Below the pieces are notes generated by a model. The model was not told the DNA's origin, ran no database searches, and was given only the letters and a program-made list of their open reading frames with translations. Below, piece by piece: positions 12,385 to 22,900 of a DNA stretch of 64,000 nucleotides. Position numbers and translations under genes: made by a program. Numbering within the stretch: the stretch's first letter is position 1; every line of letters starts with the position of its first letter. The stretch comes from Garcia nutans (lineage: Eukaryota > Streptophyta > Magnoliopsida > Malpighiales > Euphorbiaceae): positions 6,324,001-6,388,000 of the forward strand of contig CANTUV010000009.1 in NCBI GenBank assembly GCA_947685225.1, written 5' to 3'.

Positions 12385-13866
12385 TATTCTCTTCACCATC
12401 AATTAACTACAAATGACTAGAAGGCACTTTCCCACATATTTATTACACATAATAACATCATTTCAAAGCCATTTCAAAAGTCCCATAATGCAAAACATGT
12501 GAATTAATTGAAAAGTGCAATGATTTAAGTACCAAACCTTAATTCTTTTCACTTGTTTCTAGTTCTTTTATGCTTTCTTTGCTTCCTCCTTTCTCACTTC
12601 TTGATTTTCTATAATTTTCATAAAATTCATGTCAAGAACATAGTAAAATTTAAGTGCTTCATGCCTTATTTTGCTAACTAATACTACTAGTCATCCTTTT
12701 TATCATTAATCTTATATGTGCAAATCATCTCTTTCACTTTCTCTTCAACTTCTTAAATTTTCTATAATCATCATATTTATTCTTTCATTTGTATCTTGCA
12801 AATAATATAACCAATGAAAGAAATAAGACCATAGATGAATTTTCTTACCTTGGAATTGGTAACTTTCTTCTAAACTTTCACCTAGAAACTTGGAAATTCC
12901 TTAAATTTTTTTTGTTGGAGGCCACGGCCTTTGCTTGGAGAAGGAGAAGGTGATTTGGCTTTTTGTATTCTAGAGATTTCAAGAACATGGATTATATATG
13001 TACACGTTTGTACATATAAATTTATTTCTTTTTTTTTTTGATGGATGGGATTTTGCCAAAACAAAAGGCTAATAAATGAATAAGATTGCAACATGTGTCC
13101 TTCTTTGCCTTTTTATCATGTGGATGGGATTTTGCCAAAACAAAAGGTTAAATGGATAAGATTGCAACATGTGTCCTTCTTTGCCTTTTTATCATTTGGT
13201 CCTTGACTTTTAGTCTATGTCTAAATTGGTGCTTGGTTGGTGGAATGACCATAATGCCCCCTTCAGTTAAAATTACCGTATCTTTCAAACCGAGAAATTT
13301 CATGCTACATAAATATACCGTCGTGCTCCTTTCAACCCCTAGTCCACATTTCTAATATTTATTCTTGATTCCCAGTCAATTTATAAAATTACACTTATGC
13401 CTTTGACTTTCGTAAGAATTCCCTTTAGGTCCTTAAGTGATTCGGGTCTCCTCTCGAGTCCGTTCGTTGATATCGATCATTGTGGGATCCTCCCGCTTGC
13501 TTCTGGTACCTTTATATGCCCTGTTTTCCTGTGTATAAATTATTATTGCATATTGACGAAATACCCTTGGTCGAAAATCCACTATATCTCCCAAACCGTG
13601 CGTTTCCGAAAAAAACCGTAGCGTTCCGTTGCGACCCAATTTCCCTCTACTTTTCATCCTTGGGGTATGTTATAGGCACTATTAAGGACTTCCGGAATGA
13701 CTTTTGATAATTACGGCCACCTTCACAAAACTTTGCAATCTTTTCAAATAGGTCCTTTCAGTTCTACAGAACTTCCCTTCACTTCGCGCTCTTGAGTAGC
13801 TTCTCGGGATGGTTCCTTTTACTGTACTTGGACGTACTGTACAAATGTATAAGTTGGGTCGTGACA
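10762..13866 (-). repeat. Tekay-1 5' LTR (3105 bp)
   Basis: Begins TGTCACGACCC at 13866 and ends TGTTACA at 10762 on the minus strand. It is non-coding and AT-rich. It contains the 76-bp tandem duplication (about 13040-13195) and an (AT)n run near 12366-12385. The segment near the 10762 end, which includes minus-strand GGCGACACTTGGGACC, recurs in the distal LTR of Tekay-3. Confidence 0.9.
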
Positions 13867-13898
13867 CAAAACCTTATTTTGGCTTTCCAAAATCCTAG

Positions 13899-15759
13899 TG
13901 TAGACCCTTAATTTTGACCTTAAGCTAATCCGATCTCAATTAATAATGGACAAATCAATTTTGGTTCATTCTTAAATGACTTAAACCTAGCTGGAAGCTT
14001 TTAATTGCATCGGCCTAATTTTATAATACCTAAAATAAGCTAGTTCATTATTTTAAATCCCTGAACAAGTCTGATCCAAAGTTTGGTTAGGTTTAATTCG
14101 ATGTGGGCCACTCCAATTCGATATGGTGTACCCATGTCGAGTTAGGGAACCCTAATTCAACATGAGATGCCCCACATCAAATTGGGGCTCCCAATTTGAT
14201 ATAGGGAAGCCTATGTCAAATTGGGGCTTCCCAAATTCGACATGGGGGCCACATATCAAATTGGGGACTCCCTAGTTTGATATGGGGAAGCCCATATCGA
14301 ATTGGAGAGCCTCCCAATTCGATATGAGTTTCTTCATGTTAAACTTAACACATTTGAGTTTGATATGACTTCAGTTTTAATACCCAATCTAGGCCAAATA
14401 CAAAGAAGTGTTTGGTTAAAATCCTAATTAAACTTGGATAAGCTAGGGTTAATAACCGGGACTTGACCTATTTATTTTATATAAATATAGGTTTAAGAGA
14501 CACAAAAAAGGAGAAAAAGAAGGGCGGAGACAAGTACCAATTAAAAGCAATACACAGAATACTATCAACATACATAAATCAATACACAGTAGAAAGGCAA
14601 TAGCTACTATCTTCATCTCGTTCAACTAGGACTCTTGATTGGTGCAGGTAGCAGCTTGGATTAGCATTCTTTTAATGGTGGAGCCAACACAAGGAGGTTT
14701 GGTTTCTTTAACTCTTTAAAATTTTAACAGCCTTTTGTTATTACTATTATTTCATATTTATCTCATCCAGTAGCCATTCTTTCATTTAAAATTGATATAC
14801 TCTTTCACAGTAGCTACATTTAGTCTTATTCCATCTACTATTTTACAATTGTTCCAGTAGCTTTAAATTATCAACCAATCTAAATAACATAATTTGACAT
14901 ACCTTATTTTGTATAAACCCTAAATCACATTATTAAACCCTAATTTATATTTTCAAAACCATAAACTCTATATTAAACTCCAAATTAGTATTTTTAAAGC
15001 CCTAGTTCCATATTAAACCCTAGTTTTATTTAAAAACCTAATTTTCAAAGATTTAAACCCTAATCTCATTGTTATACCTTAATTTGATGATGGAACTATA
15101 ATTGTAATTGTTGATTTATTGTTATCTACTCATGATGAATGATTTACTTTTTATTTTATGATGATTGAATTGATTATTTGGGATTTTTAAAGTTGTAAAA
15201 GGCAGGTTTCCATTTTGTGGGTGCCTTAGTTTTGGTTATGTAATTTTATTTATTTTTAAGGATTTTGGCTCAACGTAAGGGGCATATTTCCTCCTCTTGG
15301 TGGGTGTCCCATTTATTTTCATTGTATTTTTTACTTTGAACGAATGTAAGGGTATGTTGCCATCCTTGGATGAGTGCCTATTTTGTTTGCTTTATTTCAA
15401 TAAATGTGATGGGTGTTTATTTCTTTTAATCGCGTGTAATATGGATAATATTATAATAAGTTAAGAATTTAATAATATTTAGATCTAAAAAGGAGGTCTG
15501 TTCCAATGAACCAGGCATTGTGGGGGTGCTGGGTTATTCTCACCTTCTCCATGTGTACCCAACTTTTCGAACCCTATAGAGGGTTGAGTATTCCTTAGGA
15601 ATTGAGTCATCTACCCTTTTCTTTTCTTTTTCGGCCCGTCCAGGTGGTGACTCCATTTTCTCTAGGTTTAGACATGTGTTCTCTAAGGCCTAGAGCCTAA
15701 TAGTGCCGAAGTCGCAAGAACCATTCCACCGAGAGTAAGGGCGAAAATCCCCACTCACA
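13899..15759 (+). repeat. Tat 5' LTR
   Basis: Starts TGTAGACCC and ends CTCACA, directly followed by the primer-site-like sequence. At 14100-14340 it holds imperfect, partly palindromic units around 'AATTCGATATGGGG / CCCAATTTGATAT', more of them than in the 3' LTR. At 14925-15080 it holds many telobox-like AAACCCTA motifs. Confidence 0.9.
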
Positions 15760-15778
15760 GTGGCAACTCCACTGGGAA
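15760..15778 (+). other. Tat primer-binding-site-like sequence
   Basis: GTGGCAACTCCACTGGGAA immediately follows the LTR. It resembles the TGGCGACTC-type primer sites of Tat/Ogre elements; I am not certain which tRNA it matches. Confidence 0.6.
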
Positions 15779-16920
15779 TAAAAGAAGTTGATTTCATTGG
15801 TTTTTATATTATTTTATTCTTTCTTATTATGATATTATTTATTACATCACTTAGATTATATTGTGTGCTCGAGTTAGGATGCCCTATGGAACCCATATTA
15901 TGTGTATATAAGTAATACCATACTTTCACTTAAGGTATAAGATCGAGCATTGCATAACTACTCATAGCCTTATACCTTTTGGTATATACTTGCTATAAGG
16001 ACCTAAGCCTTTTCAACCCAAAGACTAAAGCCCATGTAGTTAGCCTAGTAATTTTCCTTAGGTTTAACCTAATTGCTTGTTGCTTGACTATGATTAGTAT
16101 ATTTTGGTTTGAGTTATGGTCCATTTGGTTTGCCTTTTTTTTCCTAATATGACCTATCTACGGTGTAAGCCCAAAATAATTCTTTTAAGGCCCAAAAGAC
16201 CAAAAGTATTTTCTAACTCTTTTTCAAATGGTCTTTTAACATAAAACCTTTTAAGATGGGTCAAAAATCCTTTTTCCTTATGGCCCAAGCTCAAAGCTCA
16301 AAAATCATTTTTAAATAAACCTTTTCCAATGGGATTTTAGTCATTTATTAAAACCTTTTCTTAAACGGGCTTACAACTAGTTAAGTCAATTATGTAATAT
16401 TAAAATCAATTGTAGGCCTAATTTGCACCAAGACCTGTTAAGCATGGGCTTATTTGTGGCATGAATTATTAATTGCTTATTTTCAAATAAAGAGATCTAT
16501 TTATAGTAAACCATTTAATTTAGTTTTAATCCACAATATAGCATATAAGCTATCTTTCAGTTGACCCATTTAATTAAAGCTTAGTTAATGTGAGTTATCA
16601 TGGACTGGTTTTTCTATTTGAAAAGACAATTATTAGTTAATTCGTATGATTGCATCTATTGAAAATAAGATATCCTATATTGATATTTTATTGATGATAT
16701 ACCTAGAAAAAGAGACTTGCCACTTATGTCTATGGGGAATTAAGGTTGGAAGGAATATCTTGACTTAATTTGTTTGTTTGCATTGTTTGTTGCTCATGCA
16801 TACATGCATTACATTACATTTTCATTGATCCTTTATGGCTTACAGACCTGAAGTTCAACAGTTCAAAGGCTTACGATAACCCAACCTACAATAAAGAGTC
16901 AGAAAGTAGTGAAGGTTCAT
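15779..16920 (+). other. Tat leader, non-coding
   Basis: AT-rich sequence between the primer site and recognisable gag. It holds repeated 'GGCCCAAAAG' and 'TTTTAAAATGGG'-like words near 16180-16380 but no supported ORF. Confidence 0.6.
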
Positions 16921-17209
16921 TCAACTTTCAACCAAGACAAAATGGATCATGAAAATTTTAGAACATCGTGTGCGAGGCCTTTGCATCCAAGATGAAAGAA
17001 TTGAAGGCAACCCTGGCCGAGACCGTGAGAAGCCAATTGGCTGCATTGTTAGAGAACACTGGTGAGGCATCTGCCAGCACCAAGAAGTAGAAAAATGATA
17101 GAAAGGCTAAGGTAGGCAAAGTAGCCTTTGATGATGACAAGGTGCTAATTGATTATTATGACTAGGATGCATACTTCCAAGACTAGTAAGAAAAGAAGAA
17201 AGAGAATAA
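16921..17209 (+). pseudogene. Tat gag, N-terminal part, cut by Tekay-2
   Basis: Residues such as MKELKATLAETVRSQLAALL match the short helical N-terminus typical of Tat/Ogre gag. The frame has several stops. Tekay-2 entered at 17209/17210, duplicating AATAA (17205-17209 and 27235-27239). The gag reading resumes after 27239. Confidence 0.6.
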
Positions 17210-19787
17210 TGTAATATCCCAATGTGTGCCCTAGAAGTTTGAATATAATTGTTGTTTGTTTGAATTATGTGTATATGTTATGTTACTAAGAAAAGAAATT
17301 GAAAAGAGAATGTTTATGTATTGTTTAAAAAGGAAAGTAATGTGTAGAGAGAAAGTGTATATGTTGTATATATGGTAGTATAAATAACATATACATAAGT
17401 CAAGAGGGATGGTCAATGGAAGAGGATATTTATTTGTGATATGTGAAATTACTTAAATGGGCACATAAGTTAAAAGAGTTATGTTAAATGGATGAGGGCA
17501 TTTAGGTAATTTTCCTTTTTGGAATGCATGGTGGAGATTTAAAGAGAAGAGAAGATTGACTTTGTCTCTTTCACTTGTCTATTTTCTTCTCTTTTCCTTT
17601 AGTTGGCCGGCCCTCCATAGCAATTGAACAAGAATATTTTTGTTGTTCCAAATTCAAATTGAAGGAAGAATCAAGGAATTTAATTGGAGATTTGTGAATT
17701 TCCTCAACTTTGGTAAGTACTTTCTCTTGATTTCCTTTGTTCTTTTGAAGTTGTGTTAGAAGTGAATTATGATTTGTTGATAGTATGATTAGATGTGTTT
17801 GTGGTGTGTTTTTAAGTGTTGAAATTGATTGTAAGTTAAGAAGTTAAGTTGTTGTTGATATTGGAAGTGTTGGAGTTGAGATTGTTTTAGGGTTTTGAAG
17901 TGATAAATGGTGTTTAACTTGAGTTTGGTCAAGTATTTTCATAGAATTGCATGTGGTTGATGTTTGTTGGAGTTGTAAGTTTAGGAAATGGAAATTTGGC
18001 CGAAGGTAGTAGCCTTGTGGATGCCACGCCCGTGGCCTTAGTTGCCACGGCCGTGGCCATTTGTAGCCTTTTGAAGCCATGGCCGTGGAGGATGGGAGCA
18101 TGAGTGGCAGAACCATTCCTTAACCCACGCCCGTGGGGGTTGAGGTAGCCACGGCCGTGGGCTCTTGCATGAAGTGTTGGTTTGTAATATGTGTTATAAG
18201 GGTCTTGGATGAGGTTAATAAGTAATATATTGTATTGGAATTCATGTATTGTATCATTTTTGGATTAGGTTTTGAAAGAAAGTGAGTTGCCCTAGTTTGG
18301 GAAGTGAAGAATCTTGGAAAAGGGAAAGTGTTTAGAGTTGTGTGAATTGTGATTGAGGTAAGTACAAACCTTGCATTGTTGCATACATTCATTTGATATG
18401 GCATTGTTTGTTTATATAGTGAATGTTATGTTTTGCACCTTGTGAATCTTGTGCAATATAGTGTGCTATATGTGTAATGATGAATTGCTTTGATGTGAAA
18501 TAAATATTATGGGTTATAATGAGATAAATGATATGATTGAATGATGATAATCTTGATGTAATGAAAAACCATGATTGTTGGCAATGATGATGGGCATGAG
18601 TTATAATTGAGGCATGTATGCCTATGTGATGATGTTTAATGTGTTTGGTTATGTATACTTGAAAAATGAAGTGTGATCTTGTGAATTGAGACATGATGAT
18701 TCAAAGGTGATGAGAAGCTATTGTGAGTGGCTATGGTTATACAAATGAAATTGTTGAGGCATGATTGCCTATTGGATTATGAGATACAAATTGAGAAAGA
18801 GAATGATAAAAGATTAATGAAATAATTGTATGTTTAATATGTTATTCAGTTTCAGAGTTCTGGATTTGGGTGGCATGCGTATGAAATTATGAAAGGTAAC
18901 AGTCTTGCCGGGTTGAGGATCTCTTCAATATGAGTTGAATTGAGGTCCAAGAGACTGGGTCTGTTACACTATGAGAATTGTGATTATGAGATATATGATT
19001 GGTAACAGTCTTGCCGGGTTGAGGATCTCCTCAAGCTTGTTGAGTTGATGATCCAAGAGACTGGGTCTGTTACACTATCCATGGATAGAGATATCTATAT
19101 GTTGCCTACGAGCTTGATTATTGTGATTATGAACCAAAGCAGCAACTCTGAATTCTGAATATCGTATTAAATACTTGTTGGGCCCATAGGTGTCTATGTT
19201 ATATGGATGTCATGAATGATGATGTAATGTTATGAGATAATGTAATGAAATGTTAGTATTACTTAAATGATGAAATGTAATATTTATGAAATATTGTATA
19301 TTGAGTATGATCTTTATTGTTTGAATGTATATCATTGATATTGATATAGCATATTGGCATTATGGTTTGTACTACTGAGTTGTTGGCTCAGCGCGATTAT
19401 GATTCATCGCGCAGGTGATAGAGGTGATAAGGTTGAGGCGGAGGATTCCTCTAGACATAGTTGAGTTGTTTTGATTGTGAAGAGTTAGATTAAAGCTTAA
19501 AGATCAGAGAGTCAAGCTGCCAATCATGTATATATTTCATATTTTGTAATTTTTGAGGTTCAATGTATTTGTATTTGTAAATTTTGAATGTAACTTCCGT
19601 TGCGTATTAAAGAAACGTTTTTATCTATTGTGTTTTAAAATTTTCTTTATTTGGTATTTCTTAAATTTTATTTTTACTTTAAATGAGATTTGTGTATTTG
19701 TAAAGTGTGTCATTTCTATATTCGGTATACGTATGATACGATCGTATAAGCATGCTTTGTACGTATATGGGATATAGGGGTGTTACA
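17210..19787 (+). repeat. Tekay-2 5' LTR
   Basis: TGTAATATCCC...GGTGTTACA. A TATA-like TATAAATAA lies near 17379. Five GC-rich palindromes of the form CCACG[CG]CCGTGG or CCATGGCCGTGG lie at 18024-18160. Two imperfect direct repeats beginning GGTAACAGTCTTGCCGGG lie near 18894-19077. Confidence 0.93.
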
Positions 19788-19794
19788 TTTATTT

Positions 19795-19807
19795 TGGTAT
19801 CAGAGCC
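19795..19807 (+). other. Tekay-2 primer binding site (initiator tRNA-Met type)
   Basis: TGGTATCAGAGCC, seven bases downstream of the LTR end. Confidence 0.92.
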
Positions 19808-19956
19808 TAGGTTTGAGATTCTCAACCTAGGTGAAATGAAAGAAAAAGAATATTTTGACTTTAAAAGTTGGTTTTTGAATAACATACATGTTTGGTATTG
19901 GCAGTCTCTGATCTTTAATAAGATGTATTCTGCTGTGTTTGCAGATATAGGTTGTG

Positions 19957-22900
19957 ATGGATTCTCACTTACGACAGTCAGTAGAGGGTAGTGCGGAGAG
20001 TGTAGCTCCTGATGAGATTAGAGAGGGAGCTAGAGTGGATAGTGCTGGAGAGGTACCTGCTTCTGAGTCGGGGAGACCAGCTGGTGAGGAGGTTCCACCA
20101 GTTTGGCTTAGGCATGTGGTAGAGGCTTTGAGGCAAGCACCAGTGCAACCACCGCCGCCACCCCCACAGCCTTTGGTATCAGTGAGACATTATGATAAAC
20201 TAAGGAAGTATGGAGCAGAAGATTTCTTGGGTACTATTGATCCAGCTGTGGCTGAACAGTGGCTAGATAAAGTACAGAGAATATTTGTTCAGTTGCAAGC
20301 CACTACAGAGGAAAAATTTGATTATGCAAGATCATTGTTGCAGAAGGACGCATACGATTGGTGGAAGATAGTGCCCCATGCTATGGATGATCCACCAACA
20401 TTGTCCTATGCTGATTTTCTAAGAGAGTTTGAATTGAAGTATACTCCGAGGGAGTATAAAGATGTGAAAAAGATGGAGTTTTTGAGCTTGAAGCAAGATA
20501 ACCGGTCGGTAACTGAATATGAACTAGAGTTTATCCGGTTGAGCCATTATGCTGGGGGTATTATATCTGATGAGATAGATAGATGCAGGAGATTTGAGGA
20601 GGGATTGAGGCCCTCTATCATGTGTTTGGTAGCTGGATCTAGATATCAGGATTTTTCCCAGCTTGTGGCAGCAGCTAGGAGTGTGGAGAGAGCTCAGAAT
20701 ATTGCAGCGTCTGCTTCTGAAGAAGAGATCAGGGTTAGAAGACCTCAGTTTGAGGCAGGGTCTTCATCTGCGAAGAGAGGTAGAGGCAGTTTTGCTCCTA
20801 GGTTCAGTAGGAGTCAGAGGCAAGCTGGTAGGTCGGTTCAGTTTCAGAGACAGAGATCAAGACCTACAGCTTCAGTAGCGAGTGCTCCTACTCCGGTAGT
20901 TCAGAGATCCACTCCACTTGTGTGTGCTCAGTGTGGTGGAACACATAGGGGTGCTTGTTGGAGGAATAGTGGACCAGCTGTGTGCTTTAGATGTGGATCT
21001 CCGGATCATTTTATTAGAGAGTGTCCAGAGATGCGAGAGCAGAGGCCAGCAGATTCTGCAGTTTCTCGACCTAGTGTCAGAGGTGGTCGAGGGGGCAGAA
21101 GTTTCAACAGAGGGGGTAGACCTGGGTATGGTCAGAGAGGATCTTCATCCAAGGAGAGTAGACCAGATGAGGCTGGGCCTTCTCAACGAGTTTTTGTGAT
21201 GCAGAGGCAACCAGATGCTTCGGCAGTCATAGCTGGTACTTTTTCTTTATTTGGTATTTCAGTACTTGCTTTTATTGATCCTGGATCCACACATTCATAT
21301 ATTAGAGCATCTGTTTTGCCTGTGTCTGAATTGCATGCTGAATCCCTAGGATTTGATGTATTGGTGACAAATCCTTTAGGGCATAGTGTGATTGTTAGCA
21401 AGGTGCACCGAGATAGTGCAGTAGTGGTGCAAGGTGAGGAGTTCCTTGGAGATTTAATTGAAATGCCTTTTAAGGAATATGATGTGATTCTAGGCATGGA
21501 TTGGTTATCCAGACATGGAGCTGTGGTAGACTGTAAAAAGAAATTTGTTACTTTGAGAACTTGTGATGGTAGAAAGGTGATAGTATCTAGTGAGCAGGGA
21601 CAGTTAGCATCCTTGTTTGTTTCAGCTGTTGCAGCTAGGAGATTGATTAGAAAAGGGTGTGATGCTTACCTTGCTTATGTTGTGGATACTAGAGTAAGGG
21701 GTTCTCAAATAGATAGTATAACCACAGTTGCAGAGTTCCCAGATGTGTTTCCAGAGGAGTTACCAGGGTTGCCTCCTGAGAGAGAGGTGGAGTTTGGTAT
21801 TGAATTATTACCTGGTACCACTCCTATCTCTATTACTCCTTACAGAATGGCACCTGCTGAATTGAGAGAATTGAAGGTGCAATTACAGAAGCTGTTGGAT
21901 AAAGGGTTTGTTCGCCCTAGTGTTTCACCGTGGGGAGCTCCTGTTCTGTTTGTAAAGAAGAAGGATGGTACTATGAGATTGTGTATCGATTATAGGCAAT
22001 TGAACAAAGTGACTATTAAAAATAAATATCCTTTGCCTAGAATCGATGATCTCTTTGATCAATTGAAGGGTGCAACAGTGTTTTCCAAAATTGATTTGAG
22101 ATCAGGGTACCATCAGTTGAGGGTCAGAGCTGAAGATGTTCCTAAGACAGCCTTTCGTACAAGGTATGGGCATTATGAATTTCTAGTTATGCCTTTTGGT
22201 TTGACGAATGCGCCTGCAGCTTTTATGGATTTGATGAATAGGGTATTTAGGCCCTATCTGGATCAGTTTGTGGTAGTTTTTATTGATGACATTTTGGTGT
22301 ATTCGCGCAATGAAGAGGAACATGACAAGCATCTGCGGATTGTGTTGCAAATTTTGAGAGAGAAGCAATTGTTTGCTAAACTGTCGAAGTGTGAGTTTTG
22401 GCTTGACCAAGTAACTTTTCTCGGTCATATAGTTTCAGCAGATGGTATTAGAGTTGATCCGAGTAAAGTTGAAGCTATTTTGAATTGGAGTCCACCAAAG
22501 TCTGTGACTGAAGTTAGAAGTTTTCTGGGTTTGGCAGGCTATTACCGACGGTTTGTGAAAGGTTTTTCTTTGATAGCTACTCCACTCACCAGATTGCTTC
22601 GAAAGGGAGTTAGATTTGTGTGGACAGACCAGTGTCAAGATAGTTTTGAACAGTTGAAAGAAATGTTGACTCAAGCGCCTGTTCTTACTTTACCTGTGGA
22701 AGGTAAACCATATGTGATTTACAGTGATGCTTCACATAGTGGTTTGGGTTGTGTTTTGATGCAAGAAGGTAAAGTAATAGCTTATGCTTCTCGACAGTTG
22801 AAACCGCATGAGCTCAATTATCCGACCCATGATTTAGAGTTAGCAGCCATTGTGTTTGCATTGAAGATTTGGCGACATTATCTGTATGGGGAGAAGTGTT

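Larger units (their letters stand above)
3864..13866 (-). mobile_element. Tekay-1: degenerate Ty3/gypsy chromovirus (Tekay/Del clade), minus strand
   Basis: Bounded by a complete 5' LTR (10762-13866) and a truncated 3' LTR (3864-5042). Internal order on the minus strand is primer site, extra coiled-coil ORF, gag with zinc knuckle, protease, RT, RNase H, integrase, chromodomain, polypurine tract. This order and the C-terminal chromodomain mark the Tekay/Del lineage. The polyprotein keeps one frame nearly throughout but carries one frameshift and several stops, so it is not autonomous. The truncated 3' LTR leaves no second TSD to compare; the right flank starts CAAAA. Confidence 0.9.

Noticed and set aside
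17844..18694. Minus-strand ORFs in the Tekay-2 LTR (repeated at 25291-26141)
   Set aside because: Low-complexity His/Thr/Ser-rich translation of GT-rich LTR DNA; they appear in both LTRs because the LTRs are copies.
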